Shown: positions 1 through 9,083, numbered from the stretch's first letter. The stretch: DNA of 64,000 nt from Sinorhizobium medicae (GCF_007827695.1 NZ_VITA01000011.1:150157-214156), one strand, 5' to 3'. Translations and numbers: made by a program. Notes: generated by a model not told the origin, from the letters alone.

Positions 1-88
1 CGACGCCGGCCATGCCGGTAGCCAGGTATAGGAAATCGCGGCGAGTGGGCTCGCCCATGGTCTCGCTTGAAGTTTCGTGTTCGCTCAC
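1..88 (-). CDS. petA: Ubiquinol-cytochrome c reductase Rieske iron-sulfur subunit (5' part only)
   Basis: Only the first 29 codons lie in the window; the gene runs off the left edge. The reading begins at a GTG (88 to 86) with an AGAGGAT stretch upstream. It gives a short polar tail followed by TRRDFLYLATGMAGV. A twin-arginine motif leading into a hydrophobic helix is the usual N-terminus of bacterial Rieske proteins, which are exported by Tat and stay anchored by that helix. The Rieske protein passes electrons from ubiquinol to cytochrome c1 in the bc1 complex of the inner membrane. In alphaproteobacteria it is normally the first gene of petABC (fbcFBC in rhizobia). The metal-binding cysteines and histidines lie outside the window, so the call rests on the N-terminus alone. 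Confidence 0.8.
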   Translation of the reverse strand, partial: MSEHETSSETMGEPTRRDFLYLATGMAGV

Positions 89-404
89 GGCTAAAACATC
101 CTCTCACGCAATGTTGCGGAAACCGCATCCGCCCCCGGCGCGCTTCCTGCCCCGTCCCGAGCCATGGAATCACACCCTGTCAACACGCTGCCAACCGGTC
201 CGGCTTCTTGAGGCAAGCCACGGATCGAATTGTCAGAATCCGGGAAAAAATCTGCACGCAGATTCCCCATCAATCCGGCGCGTTCTATGCCTGATCGCAG
301 ATTATGTCCAGCCTTGACAAGGGGCGGTGGGCAGATTGTCGCGGGGAAAGCCGCGACCAATTGGCACAAGGACTTGACGCATTACGGCTGTGCCGCGGAG
401 TACC
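89..404. other. Intergenic region upstream of petA
   Basis: These 316 bp separate the petA start from the stop codon of the ABC exporter gene on the same strand. The gap should carry the petA promoter. I could not place a convincing -35/-10 pair, and I see no plausible gene or strong hairpin in it. Confidence 0.5.
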
Positions 405-2270
405 CTATTCCGCGGCCTCTTCCTGAGCGAGGAAACCGCCGGACTGGCGCGACCAGAGATCCGCGTAGAGACCACCATTGGCGATCAGTTCGGCGTGGGT
501 GCCGTTCTCGACGATGCGCCCCCTGTCCACGACGACGAGCCGGTCGAGGGCAGCAATCGTGGATAGCCGGTGTGCAATCGCCAGAACCGTCTTTCCCTGC
601 ATCAGTCGCTCCAGATTGGACTGGATCGCAGCCTCCACTTCCGAATCGAGGGCCGAAGTCGCCTCGTCCAGGACGAGGATGGGCGCATCCTTGAGCATGA
701 CGCGGGCGATCGCGACGCGTTGGCGCTGGCCGCCGGAAAGCTTGACGCCACGCTCGCCCACATGGGCTTCGAAACCTTTGCGGCCACGCTGATCCTGCAG
801 ATCCACGATGAAGTCGTAAGCTTCCGCCTTGCGCGCCGCTTCGATCAGTTGCTCGTCGCTCGCTCCCGTTCGCCCGAAGAGGATGTTGTCGCGGATCGAC
901 CGGTGCAGAAGCGAAGTGTCCTGGCTTACCATGCCGATCTGGTTGCGCAGCGATTCCTGCCGGACAGCGGCAATGTCCTGCCCGTCGATCAGAATGCGTC
1001 CGCCTTCGAGATCGTAAAACCGCAGCAGCAGGTTGACCAGGGTCGACTTGCCGGCACCGGAACGGCCGACGATGCCGACTTTCTCGCCCGGACGAATGGT
1101 CAGCGAGAAGTCGTCGATGACCCCGCCCCCCCTGCCATAATGGAACGTCACGTGTTCGAAACGTATCTCCGGGCGGCTGACCTTCAGTTCCGGCGCACCG
1201 GGCCGGTCGGTCAGCCCGATCGGCTGCGACACCAGCTCGGCCGAATTCTGTATCGTGCCTATATTGCGCATGATCGCATTGAACTGCGACATCATCCGCC
1301 CGAGCAACATGTTGAGTCGAAGCACCAGCGCCAGGGTGAAGGCGACGGCACCGGAGCTGACCGCACCTTCCAGCCACAGGTGGACCGAGTAGATTGCGAT
1401 GGCCGTGATCATCAGGCCCGACAAAAGTGCGAGCGAGGCCCGCACCGCCGTCAGCAGGCGGGTGAAAGGGATAACTGCTCCCTGAAAGCGGTGGAACCCT
1501 GCCCTGATATAGCGATCGTTTTCCTCGTCACTGCCGAAGAGCTTCAGCGTCTGGATGTTCGCATAGGCGTCGACCATGCGGCCGTTCAGCATCGACGCCA
1601 TCTCTGCAGTTTCGCGGGCGTGTTTGCGCACACGCGGCACAAAATGGCGGGCAAGCACCAGGAAGATGGCGACCCAGAAGGCAACCATCGCCGCCAGGCG
1701 CCAATCGAGCTGAGCGATGAGCGCCATGGTCGAGGCCGTATAGATGACGATGAACCAGACCACCTGCAGCAGCGAAACGATCAAATCGCTCGTTGCCTGC
1801 GCGCCGGACCAGACTTTTGTTACGATGCGCCCGGAAAAATCGTTCTGAAAGAAGGACAACGATTGCCGAGCTACATGAACATAGGACTGCCAGCGGACGA
1901 GGTTCAGGAAACCGGTGATGATCGACTGCTCCTCCACGAGCGCCGCAAGCGTCACCGCAAGGAAGCGGAACACCAGCACCGTCAGCAGCATGAAGAGCAG
2001 TTCAGGCCCGTGGGCCGCGATCAACCCGTTCCAGCCGTCCTCAGGCCGGACCATGTCGAGCACGTCGACAAGCCGGCCGACGAAATAGAAAAGACCGGCT
2101 TCCAGCATCGCCACTAGTCCGCCGAGAACCGCCATGGCGAGAAACGGTCCTTTCGCCTGGCCGGCATAAAACCAGGCGAATCCCCAGAGTGATCCCGGCG
2201 GCCGCAGCCGCTCGCGCGGTCCGAAAGGATCAATCCAGTTCTCGAAAATCTTGACTATGGCGCGCAGCAT
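405..2270 (-). CDS. ABC exporter, fused permease and ATPase (half-transporter)
   Basis: The 621-residue protein has the type IV ABC exporter layout. An N-terminal six-helix membrane domain occupies about residues 40-340, followed by an ATPase domain. Walker A (GRSGAGKST) is near residue 400, the ABC signature (LSGGQRQR) near 510 and Walker B (ILVLDEATSALDSE) near 530, so the ATPase looks intact. Such half-transporters work as dimers and export lipids, peptides or hydrophobic drugs. The next gene upstream on the same strand, 116 bp away, encodes a close paralogue of nearly the same length, which suggests a heterodimeric exporter. The substrate cannot be told from sequence. The long antisense reading on the other strand is a coding shadow. 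Confidence 0.93.
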   Translation of the reverse strand: MLRAIVKIFENWIDPFGPRERLRPPGSLWGFAWFYAGQAKGPFLAMAVLGGLVAMLEAGLFYFVGRLVDVLDMVRPEDGWNGLIAAHGPELLFMLLTVLVFRFLAVTLAALVEEQSIITGFLNLVRWQSYVHVARQSLSFFQNDFSGRIVTKVWSGAQATSDLIVSLLQVVWFIVIYTASTMALIAQLDWRLAAMVAFWVAIFLVLARHFVPRVRKHARETAEMASMLNGRMVDAYANIQTLKLFGSDEENDRYIRAGFHRFQGAVIPFTRLLTAVRASLALLSGLMITAIAIYSVHLWLEGAVSSGAVAFTLALVLRLNMLLGRMMSQFNAIMRNIGTIQNSAELVSQPIGLTDRPGAPELKVSRPEIRFEHVTFHYGRGGGVIDDFSLTIRPGEKVGIVGRSGAGKSTLVNLLLRFYDLEGGRILIDGQDIAAVRQESLRNQIGMVSQDTSLLHRSIRDNILFGRTGASDEQLIEAARKAEAYDFIVDLQDQRGRKGFEAHVGERGVKLSGGQRQRVAIARVMLKDAPILVLDEATSALDSEVEAAIQSNLERLMQGKTVLAIAHRLSTIAALDRLVVVDRGRIVENGTHAELIANGGLYADLWSRQSGGFLAQEEAAE

Positions 2271-2386
2271 TGTTCCGATATAGGCGGTTGTGAAATCCGG
2301 ACAATCCGTTTCGCTGCCGCTTTCGTTGGAATTGCGTAGCTGGGACCCGCCGAACGCAGAGCCATCAGCGGTGCGGAGGCGACGGA

Positions 2387-4240
2387 TTACTCCGCCGCCG
2401 CCTCTTTTTCGACCTCGTCGGCTATGAAGCCGCCGGACTGACGCGACCAGAGATCGGCGTAAATGCCGCGCCTGGCAACGAGCTCGGCATGAGAACCCGT
2501 CTCGACGATTCGGCCCGCTTCCAGGATGACCAGACGGTCCATTTCCGTCAGCGTCGACAGACGGTGGGCGATGGCGATCACCGTCTTGCCGGCCATCAGT
2601 GCGAAGAGGTTCTCCTGGATTGCCGCCTCGACTTCGGAATCGAGCGCGGAAGTCGCTTCATCGAGGATGAGGATCGGTGCATCCTTCAGGAAAACACGGG
2701 CGATAGCGATCCTCTGCCGCTGGCCACCCGAAAGCTTCACCCCGCGTTCGCCAACCTGAGCGTCGAGCCCTTGCCGACCCATATTGTCTTCAAGCGCCTG
2801 GATAAAGTCCCAGGCATTCGCTTTCTTTGCGGCGGCTATGATGTCCGCGTCGCTTGCCTGCGGATGTCCATAGGCGATGTTGTCGCGAATGGAGCGATGC
2901 AGGAGCGATGTGTCTTGCGTGACAACGCCGATCTGCGAACGCAGACTGTCCTGGGTCACCGTCGAGATGTCCACGCCATCTATCCGGATCGCGCCGGACT
3001 CCAGATCGTAGAAGCGCAGAAGCAGGTTCATCAGCGTCGTCTTGCCGGCGCCCGAGCGACCGACAAGGCCGATCTTCTCTCCGGGCCGGATATCCAGCGA
3101 CAGCTGATCAATGACGCCCTTGGCCTTGCCGTAATGGAAGCGGACGTCCTGGAATCTGATCGCGCCCTTGTCAGCCCGGAGCGTCGCGGCATTCGGCTTG
3201 TCGACGATGTCATGGGCCTTGGTCATCATGCCCATGCCGTCATAGACCGTACCTATATTCTCGAACAGAGCCGACACTTCCCACATGATCCACTGCGACA
3301 TGCCATTGACGCGCATCGCAAGACCGATCGCGACGGCTATCGCGCCAACGGAGATCCCGCTCGTCAGCCACAGATAGATCCCGAGGGCGCCGACGGAGAA
3401 GAGTGCCACACAGTTGTTTGCGTAAACGAAGATGTGGAACAGCGTGACCCTCCGCATCTGCCGGTGAACAGTGCCGAGAAATTCGTCCATGCCCGAACGG
3501 GCATACGTCTCCTCCCGCCCCGCATGAGAGAAAAGCTTGACGGTGCCGATATTGGTGTAGCTGTCGACGATGCGCCCGGTCATCATCGACCGCGCGTCGG
3601 CCTGTTCTTTAGAAATCTTCTGCAGACGCGGCACGAAATAGGTGACGATGACGATATAGATGACGAGCCACACCCCGAGTGGCATCACCAGGCGCCAATC
3701 CGCGGCCGCCACGACAATCAACATCGTCGCGAAATAGCTCACCACATAGACGAAGACGTCGAGGATCTTCATCACGGTTTCACGCACGGCAAGCGACGTC
3801 TGCATGACTTTGGTCGCCACTCGCCCGGCAAACTCGTTGGCGAAGAATGTCATGCTCTGTCTGAGCAGATAGCGGTGCATTTGCCAGCGCGCGATCATCG
3901 GATAGTTGCCGAGCAACACCTGATGCATGACGAAGGAGTCGAGCGCTACCAGCCCCGGCAGGCCGATGAGAATCAGCGCTGCCATCCAGGCCAGCCTGCC
4001 GCCCTCGGCTGACAGGAAGGTTTCGCGGTCGGCGCTGGACAACCAGTCGACTATATTGCCCAGGAACTGGAACAGGGCCACCTCGCCGATGGCGATCAGC
4101 ATGGTGCAGAGAGACATGATGAAAAGCCACGGAGCCGCAGGCTTCGTATAGTGCCAGCAAAAGGCAAAAAGACCCTTCGGCGGAAGCGTCGGCTCCTCCG
4201 TCGGATAAGGGTTGAGGCGGGATTCAAACCAGCCGAACAT
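2387..4240 (-). CDS. ABC exporter, fused permease and ATPase (paralogue of the following gene)
   Basis: The 617-residue protein is the first gene of a tandem pair with the 621-residue exporter downstream. It has six membrane helices in about the first 330 residues, Walker A (GRSGAGKTT) near 395, signature LSGGQRQR near 502 and Walker B (ILILDEATSALDSE) near 520. Both partners end in a similar tail (LWSRQSGGF followed by an acidic stretch), so they probably arose by duplication. Both keep canonical ATPase motifs, so neither site looks degenerate, unlike many heterodimeric exporters. Substrate unknown. A very short ORF with a strong ribosome-binding site lies in the leader upstream. Confidence 0.93.
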   Translation of the reverse strand: MFGWFESRLNPYPTEEPTLPPKGLFAFCWHYTKPAAPWLFIMSLCTMLIAIGEVALFQFLGNIVDWLSSADRETFLSAEGGRLAWMAALILIGLPGLVALDSFVMHQVLLGNYPMIARWQMHRYLLRQSMTFFANEFAGRVATKVMQTSLAVRETVMKILDVFVYVVSYFATMLIVVAAADWRLVMPLGVWLVIYIVIVTYFVPRLQKISKEQADARSMMTGRIVDSYTNIGTVKLFSHAGREETYARSGMDEFLGTVHRQMRRVTLFHIFVYANNCVALFSVGALGIYLWLTSGISVGAIAVAIGLAMRVNGMSQWIMWEVSALFENIGTVYDGMGMMTKAHDIVDKPNAATLRADKGAIRFQDVRFHYGKAKGVIDQLSLDIRPGEKIGLVGRSGAGKTTLMNLLLRFYDLESGAIRIDGVDISTVTQDSLRSQIGVVTQDTSLLHRSIRDNIAYGHPQASDADIIAAAKKANAWDFIQALEDNMGRQGLDAQVGERGVKLSGGQRQRIAIARVFLKDAPILILDEATSALDSEVEAAIQENLFALMAGKTVIAIAHRLSTLTEMDRLVILEAGRIVETGSHAELVARRGIYADLWSRQSGGFIADEVEKEAAAE

Positions 4241-4718
4241 TGTCTAGCTCCGTCAGATATTTTGAAGGAAGGCGGGTCGCCCCGCATTCTTTATCTTTGA
4301 AAAATGCAACCCGGAAATGATGTCCGCAAGCGGATCATGACCTCCGGATGAAACCGGAGCGCGCATGTTCGATCAAGAGAAGGACAAGCGCGGAACCGGT
4401 CAGGCCAGGAGAGGCCGTGTCACTCGTGGGAGGCGTGCCAACATCAGAACGGTCATGCATGCCTCCTTCGGTTCGCGTTGAAGAGAACCGAGCTTTATCT
4501 CTATTCGCGCTGCCATGCCAGATTGCCGCACCCATTTTCATGCGCGATTCTTCATCGGCAGGCGGTCTGTTGCCGATACGGCACAAATTAGTAGCGGCGA
4601 AAGCAGCGGGAATGGAGGACCCCGGGACGAGCCGGTGTGGCCATGGATCGGAAGCCCATTCAGTGTCATAGAAACAGCCATTATAACGATCCACAGGTTT
4701 CAATCCTCCGACAGGCCC
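4241..4718. other. Long divergent intergenic region between ABC exporter and trmL
   Basis: This 478-bp gap separates divergent genes and should hold both promoters. On the minus strand it contains an 18-codon ORF with a strong Shine-Dalgarno site (listed separately). Small hairpins follow it, with CTCCGG/CCGGAG and TCCGC/GCGGA arms at about 4328-4355. I see no conserved protein. The longer readings that cross the gap lack coding character. Confidence 0.45.
4400..4456 (-). CDS. Candidate 18-residue leader peptide upstream of the ABC exporters
   Basis: The reading MTVLMLARLPRVTRPLLA starts at an ATG five bases downstream of a GGAGG (4466-4462 on the minus strand). That is one of the strongest ribosome-binding sites in the region. 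The ORF ends 160 bp before the exporter start, with short inverted repeats in between. A second ATG four bases upstream would give a 41-residue product in another frame, but it sits only one base from the GGAGG. Function is unknown: it could be a translated leader controlling the exporters, a small membrane-active peptide, or chance. Confidence 0.3.
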   Translation of the reverse strand: MTVLMLARLPRVTRPLLA

Positions 4719-5180
4719 ATGAACGAATTGCGCATCGCCCTCTACCAGCCCGACATCCCCGGCAATACCGGAACGATCCTGCGGCTCGCCGCCTGCCTTG
4801 GCCTTGCGGTCGACATCATAGAGCCTGCCGGTTTTGATCTTTCCGACCGCAATCTCAAGCGCGCCGGGATGGACTATATCGCGGCAGTGACCATGACTCG
4901 GCACGTCAACTGGGAACGATTCGAAACATGGCGGTCGAGCACCGGCAGACGGCTTGTGCTCGCCTCCACGAAAGCGGCAGTTCCCTATACGCGCTTCATG
5001 TTCAAACCGGACGATATCCTCCTCCTCGGCAGAGAAAGCGCCGGCGTTCCTGATCAAGTCCATGAGCGGGCAGACGCACGCATCCTCATTCCAATGGCGC
5101 CCGGCCAGCGTTCGCTCAACATCGCCATGGCCGGCGCCATGATCGTGGGCGAAGCGATACGGCAGACAGACGCGCTCTGA
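4719..5180 (+). CDS. trmL: tRNA (cytidine/uridine-2'-O-)-methyltransferase, TrmL type
   Basis: The 153-residue protein belongs to the SPOUT family of knotted RNA methyltransferases. TrmL methylates the ribose of the wobble base 34 in two tRNA-Leu isoacceptors, using S-adenosylmethionine. The family motifs are visible: ALYQPDIPGNTGTILRLAAC at residues 6-25, LLGRESAGVP near 105, and the C-terminal knot PMAPGQRSLNIAMA near 126-139. Length matches stand-alone TrmL. I chose the ATG at 4719, because the reading stays open upstream but only the sequence from MNELRIALYQPD resembles the family. Confidence 0.92.
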   Translation: MNELRIALYQPDIPGNTGTILRLAACLGLAVDIIEPAGFDLSDRNLKRAGMDYIAAVTMTRHVNWERFETWRSSTGRRLVLASTKAAVPYTRFMFKPDDILLLGRESAGVPDQVHERADARILIPMAPGQRSLNIAMAGAMIVGEAIRQTDAL

Positions 5181-5235
5181 GGCGGTACGCGAAACACGCG
5201 AAACACCCGGGCCGTGTTCGAACTTACCGAGCACT

Positions 5236-5808
5236 TCAGGCGGCGATCTCGTTATAGGGTGTGGCCTTGCGGGCGTGTTTGAGCGTACGCGCCCACCAGG
5301 TCAGCCGGTCGATCATCAGGAAGAGCGGAGCACGCATCTCTTCCGGTTTGTAGAGATTCCCGGCGGCGTCGAACTTGGACCAGGCCTTGGCGAAAGAAAT
5401 GCCGTCGCGCAGCGTGACGGCGTGCAACTCCCCGAAAACCTGACGCAACTGCTCAACCGCCCGTATGCCGCCCGATGATCCCCCATAGGAGACGAAGGCG
5501 ACCGGCTTGGCGTGCCAGGGCTCATAGACCGCATCGATCATCTCCTTCAGCGCTGCCGGGTAGCCGTGGTTGTATTCGGGAGTGATGACGATGAAGGCAT
5601 CGGCTTCTGCGACCTTGCGTTCCATCCACTCGGCCGGCTGGGCGGGTTTGTCGCCACGAGCGCTTTTCATTCTGACGGGATCGATGATCGTCAGGCTGAA
5701 CACGTCGGATGCCTCGAGTTCGCGAATGAGCCAGCTCGCGACCGTGTCGCAGAAACGGCCCTGCCGCGCGCTGCCATAGATCAAGGCAAGGGTCATCTTC
5801 TCAGTCAT
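5236..5808 (-). CDS. NADPH-dependent FMN reductase family flavoprotein, SoxR-controlled
   Basis: The 190-residue protein has the flavodoxin-like fold of NADPH-dependent FMN reductases. The FMN phosphate loop (YGSARQGR) is near residues 9-16 and the second flavin motif (TPEYNHGYPAALKE) near 77-90. Such enzymes reduce free flavin or quinones with NAD(P)H. I start it at the ATG at 5808 because an upstream in-frame start would overlap the promoter. Between this gene and divergent soxR lies a perfect SoxR-type dyad in a 19-bp promoter spacer. I therefore infer induction by redox-cycling compounds. This fits SoxR outside enterics, where the regulator controls a few oxidoreductases and pumps directly and not through SoxS. 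Confidence 0.9.
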   Translation of the reverse strand: MTEKMTLALIYGSARQGRFCDTVASWLIRELEASDVFSLTIIDPVRMKSARGDKPAQPAEWMERKVAEADAFIVITPEYNHGYPAALKEMIDAVYEPWHAKPVAFVSYGGSSGGIRAVEQLRQVFGELHAVTLRDGISFAKAWSKFDAAGNLYKPEEMRAPLFLMIDRLTWWARTLKHARKATPYNEIAA

Positions 5809-5847
5809 GCCGTACAGGCTCCTTATTGTCGTTAATAGAGAGCCCAT

Positions 5848-5878
5848 GCTATAGAACCTCAACTAAAGTTGAGGTCAA
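5848..5878 (-). promoter_or_regulatory. SoxR-regulated promoter with SoxR box in a 19-bp spacer
   Basis: On the minus strand TTGACC (5878-5873) and TATAGC (5853-5848) form -35 and -10 elements separated by exactly 19 bp. A 20-bp dyad ACCTCAACT-AA-AGTTGAGGT spans 5856-5875 with perfect 9-bp arms. It fills most of that spacer. MerR-family activators such as SoxR act on promoters with over-long 19-20 bp spacers, and the dyad resembles the known SoxR box with its CCTCAA arms. The promoter faces the FMN reductase gene. SoxR on the other side may be autoregulated by the same site. Confidence 0.85.
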
Positions 5879-5886
5879 TAGCCGCA

Positions 5887-6372
5887 GTGAAAAAAGACAA
5901 AGCCAACGAATTCAAGCGCGAACTGACAGTTGGCGAAGTCGCCGAACGCAGCGGCCTCGCCGTGTCGACGCTTCATTTCTACGAAAGCAAGGGGCTCATC
6001 CGCAGCAATCGAAGCCGTGGCAACCAGCGACGATACCCGCGCTCCGTCCTGAGGCGCGTGGCCGTGATCAAGATCGCCCAGCGCACCGGTATCCCGCTTT
6101 CGGAAATACAGGCGGCTCTGTCGGTGCTTCCCGACGACCGGCCGCTGACGGTTGAGGACTGGGGAAGGCTTTCGATGACCTGGCAGCGTCAGCTTGACGA
6201 ACGAATCGCCAAGCTGACGGCGCTGCGCGATCAACTCACCGGCTGTATCGGCTGCGGTTGCCTGTCGATGCGTGACTGTCCCCTGCGCAACCCATGGGAC
6301 GTTCTCGCGGCAGAGGGCACCGGGCCGCGCCTCATCGATCCCGCCGACGGGTCGGAGCATGAGGCGAGTTAG
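5887..6372 (+). CDS. soxR: Redox-sensitive MerR-family activator SoxR
   Basis: Read from the GTG at 5887 the protein has 161 residues. It has a MerR winged helix-turn-helix near residues 14-80 ([20 protein letters not shown]), a dimerisation helix, and the SoxR signature [12 protein letters not shown]. That is CX2CXCX5C, at C120, C123, C125 and C131, which binds a [2Fe-2S] cluster. Oxidation of the cluster switches on the target promoter. A TTG at 5869 in the same frame would add six residues but lies inside the operator, so I prefer the GTG. The gene is divergent from the FMN reductase and convergent, 4 bp apart, with an MFS transporter. Confidence 0.95.
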   Translation: MKKDKANEFKRELTVGEVAERSGLAVSTLHFYESKGLIRSNRSRGNQRRYPRSVLRRVAVIKIAQRTGIPLSEIQAALSVLPDDRPLTVEDWGRLSMTWQRQLDERIAKLTALRDQLTGCIGCGCLSMRDCPLRNPWDVLAAEGTGPRLIDPADGSEHEAS

Positions 6373-6376
6373 CAGG

Positions 6377-7609
6377 CTAACCCGACTTCGCAGGCCTCAT
6401 GCGCGCGAGCAGAGCCATGCTGGCCAATGCACCGAGGGAGCAGAGAAGCGCGAAGGTCAGCGCCCACCTGTTGCCTGCCTCGCCAAGCAGGAAGGAGAAG
6501 AACGGCGGGGCCGCCGCGAAAGCGAGGTTGAGCGGCAGGCCGAGGCGCGCCACGACCGTCCCGTATTCCGCCGACGAGAAGAAGACCAACGGCATCGTCG
6601 CCCGGCTGACAGACATTGCTCCGCTTGAAAGGCCGTAGAGCACGAGGAAAAGCACGATGGACCATTCCGCCCCCTCGCCCAGCGCCAGCACCAGCAATGC
6701 CGGCGGCATCATCGCCGCGGCTACCAATCCCGTCGTCAATCCGTCCCAGCGATTGCCGCCGAGAAAATCGAACAGGCGCGCCGAAAGCTGGAGGAAGCCT
6801 ATGGCAGATCCGAAGCCGACTGCCAGGGTACCAGGCACGGCGAAGCTGCGAAAAAGGTCTATCACGACGAGCTGGAAGCCCCAGGTGACAAAGCCGTTGA
6901 GCGCGACTGCCGCCGTGATCAGGGCAACGATGCGCCAGCGGCGCGCCAGTTCCGACGCGCTAAAGCGCTTGAAATTCGATACCGAAGAGTTGCGCTTTAC
7001 CGGCTCGGTTCTCGGCAATCCGAAGAGGTGAAAAGGCGTGCAGACGAGCAGCATCACAGCGCCATAGAGAACGAATGTGCCGCGCCAGCCGAAAGTCGCT
7101 TCGCAGATGGTTGTGACTGGCCATGCGATCGTCGGTGCAAGCGCCATGGCGAGCATCTGTGCGCCGATTGCCCGGCGGGCACGCTCCCCCGCTATCTCCG
7201 TCAAAAACACCTGAGCCGAAGTCGTAAGTGCCGCCGCTCCGGCCAGACCCAGGATGGCCCAGGCTGAAAAATAGGAAACCGGGCCTTCGGCGCCGGCAAG
7301 CAACCACAGCCCGGGAGCTGCAGCCGCCGAACCGAATGCGAGCACGAGCCTTGCACCCCAGCGAGCGTAGATCGGCGCCATCACCGGCGAACAGAGGGCC
7401 ATCGCGACCAGCATGACCGTCGGGCCGAGATAGATGGTCGAAGGTCGCAGTAGAAGATCATCGGCCATCCCGGCCGCCGTCACCGAGACGAACATGAACA
7501 TCGCTCCCCAGGCGATGATTTGAGTGATGGAGAGGACGAGGACGGACCGGAAAACAGGCATTGGGGCGGAATGAACAGGTGCAAGGGAAGAGGAGAGCCG
7601 GAGGGACAC
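6377..7609 (-). CDS. Major facilitator superfamily transporter
   Basis: The protein of about 410 residues has roughly twelve predicted membrane helices in two halves. The central loop near residue 200 carries basic residues (LPRTEPVKR), as in MFS permeases. An internal ATG at 7561 would remove 16 residues and puts the start directly before the first helix (MPVFRSVLVLSITQ); either start is possible. MFS members of this kind export drugs or move small organic solutes by proton coupling, and the substrate is not evident. It ends 4 bp from the soxR stop in convergent orientation, so it is not in the soxR transcript. Confidence 0.85.
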   Translation of the reverse strand: MSLRLSSSLAPVHSAPMPVFRSVLVLSITQIIAWGAMFMFVSVTAAGMADDLLLRPSTIYLGPTVMLVAMALCSPVMAPIYARWGARLVLAFGSAAAAPGLWLLAGAEGPVSYFSAWAILGLAGAAALTTSAQVFLTEIAGERARRAIGAQMLAMALAPTIAWPVTTICEATFGWRGTFVLYGAVMLLVCTPFHLFGLPRTEPVKRNSSVSNFKRFSASELARRWRIVALITAAVALNGFVTWGFQLVVIDLFRSFAVPGTLAVGFGSAIGFLQLSARLFDFLGGNRWDGLTTGLVAAAMMPPALLVLALGEGAEWSIVLFLVLYGLSSGAMSVSRATMPLVFFSSAEYGTVVARLGLPLNLAFAAAPPFFSFLLGEAGNRWALTFALLCSLGALASMALLARMRPAKSG

Positions 7610-7707
7610 CGAATGGTCTAGCGCGCCTTCGAGAGCTTTACCATGCTGTTTATCGAGCCCGAAGAGTTTTGATCATCCATTTGGGATTGCAAACCGAACG
7701 GCCGGGA

Positions 7708-7968
7708 TCAGTCCGCGCTCGGGAGGCGGCGCATCGTGAACTCGATTTCGCCGCCCTCAAGCTGACGCCAGCTCTCGACCTCCGTCCAATAGGCAGCCTT
7801 AGGCCAGGTCTCGAACCATTCGCGCGCCTTCGCTCGCGCGGCATCACGCTCGAGCCGAAACGTCTCGCGCACGAAAAGTCCGGAGCTTCGTGCAGGTCGT
7901 TCCCGGCGATGCCGGGCGATCTGACGCCGCAAGCCTTCCAGCGGCGGTCCTGGGGGTATCTTCGCCAT
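7708..7968 (-). CDS. Small conserved-looking hypothetical protein
   Basis: The 86-residue reading starts at the ATG at 7968 (MAKIPPGPPLEGLRRQIARHRRERPARSS...). It has a basic, arginine-rich first half and a tryptophan-containing second half (EWFETWPKAAYWTEVESWRQ). It ends FTMRRLPSAD. Composition and third-position GC look like a real gene, and no competing gene occupies the gap. I recognise no domain or catalytic motif. It is divergent from hemF, with about 200 bp between. The much longer reading upstream of this start runs through the hemF promoter and into hemF on the opposite strand, so I reject the extension. Confidence 0.6.
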   Translation of the reverse strand: MAKIPPGPPLEGLRRQIARHRRERPARSSGLFVRETFRLERDAARAKAREWFETWPKAAYWTEVESWRQLEGGEIEFTMRRLPSAD

Positions 7969-8171
7969 GGGCTGTACCTCTGGCGAAAAGATAGGATGCG
8001 CGCCGCAATATTGCCAGAGGTTTGTCCCGATCCGCCGCACCGTTACGCTGTTTGCGGTAGACTGTCGCTGACGCTGTGACACGGTTGCCAAGCAGCCGAA
8101 AATATGGCCTGTGACGGCCACATCGAATCGGCGGTTTTGATAGCGAAAGCCGCAAACGGAAGCGCATTCCC

Positions 8172-9083
8172 ATGGAAAGACCGCAATTGCCACAGGGCCT
8201 GCCGGCCGACATCGAACGCAAGAAAGCAGAGGCGAAAGCTTGGTTCGAAAGCCTCCGCGACACGATCTGTGCTGACTTCGAGGCGATCGAGGATGATTTG
8301 GCTGGCCCTCTGTCGGATCGTCCGGCAGGCCGTTTCGTCGCCAAGGACTGGCTGCGAGACGAAGGTAACGGCGGCGGCGGTCGCATGTCCATGATGGAGG
8401 GGCGCGTCTTCGAAAAGGTGGGTGTCCACACCTCGACCGTCTTTGGCGAGTTCTCACCCGAGTTCCGCGACCAGATTCCCGGCGCGAGCGAAGATCCTCG
8501 CTTCTGGGCCTCCGGCATTTCGCTGATCGCTCACCCGGTCAACCCCAATGTACCTGCCGTGCACATGAACACGCGCATGGTCGTGACAACCAGCAACTGG
8601 TTCGGCGGCGGTGCGGATCTTACGCCGGTCCTCGATCGCAGGCGCATCCCGACCGATGCGGACACCGTTCTCTTCCATCGCGCGATGGAGATCGCCTGCA
8701 ATAGGCACAAGGTCGCGGATTATCCGAAATTCAAGCAATGGTGCGACGAGTACTTCTATCTGAAACACCGGAACGAGCCGCGCGGCACCGGCGGCATCTT
8801 CTATGACTGGCTGCGCTCTGACGAGGAAATTGGCGGCTGGGAAGCGGATTTCGCCTTCACGCGCGATGTCGGCAAAGCCTTCGCGATCGTCTATCCGAGA
8901 ATCGTCCGCACCAATTTCAACATGCCCTGGACCGAACAGGACCGCAGCGAACAGCTCGTGCGCCGTGGCCGCTACGTCGAATTCAACCTCCTATACGACC
9001 GTGGCACGATCTTCGGACTCAAGACCGGCGGCAACGTCGAGTCGATCCTCTCCTCCCTGCCCCCGCTCGTGCGCTGGCCCTGA
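8172..9083 (+). CDS. hemF: Oxygen-dependent coproporphyrinogen III oxidase
   Basis: The 303-residue protein matches HemF in length and signature. This aerobic enzyme oxidatively decarboxylates two propionates of coproporphyrinogen III to vinyl groups, giving protoporphyrinogen IX in haem synthesis in the cytosol. Recognisable stretches are [19 protein letters not shown] near residue 66, [20 protein letters not shown] near 133, the segment [13 protein letters not shown] near 202, and [19 protein letters not shown] near 264. The start ATG follows a run of unambiguous non-coding sequence. I saw no FNR/FixK box (TTGAT-N4-ATCAA) upstream. Confidence 0.96.
   Translation: MERPQLPQGLPADIERKKAEAKAWFESLRDTICADFEAIEDDLAGPLSDRPAGRFVAKDWLRDEGNGGGGRMSMMEGRVFEKVGVHTSTVFGEFSPEFRDQIPGASEDPRFWASGISLIAHPVNPNVPAVHMNTRMVVTTSNWFGGGADLTPVLDRRRIPTDADTVLFHRAMEIACNRHKVADYPKFKQWCDEYFYLKHRNEPRGTGGIFYDWLRSDEEIGGWEADFAFTRDVGKAFAIVYPRIVRTNFNMPWTEQDRSEQLVRRGRYVEFNLLYDRGTIFGLKTGGNVESILSSLPPLVRWP

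Noticed and set aside
570..2117. Long plus-strand reading antisense to the ABC exporter
   Set aside because: It mirrors the codon pattern of the real gene and has no recognisable domain; high GC content makes such shadows frequent.
4335..5234. 299-codon minus-strand reading covering trmL
   Set aside because: TrmL on the other strand has clear family motifs, and the minus-strand product resembles nothing. Only the short ORF near its end with a strong ribosome-binding site is kept as a candidate.
8043..8171. FNR/FixK anaerobox upstream of hemF
   Set aside because: I searched for TTGAT-N4-ATCAA and close variants and found none.
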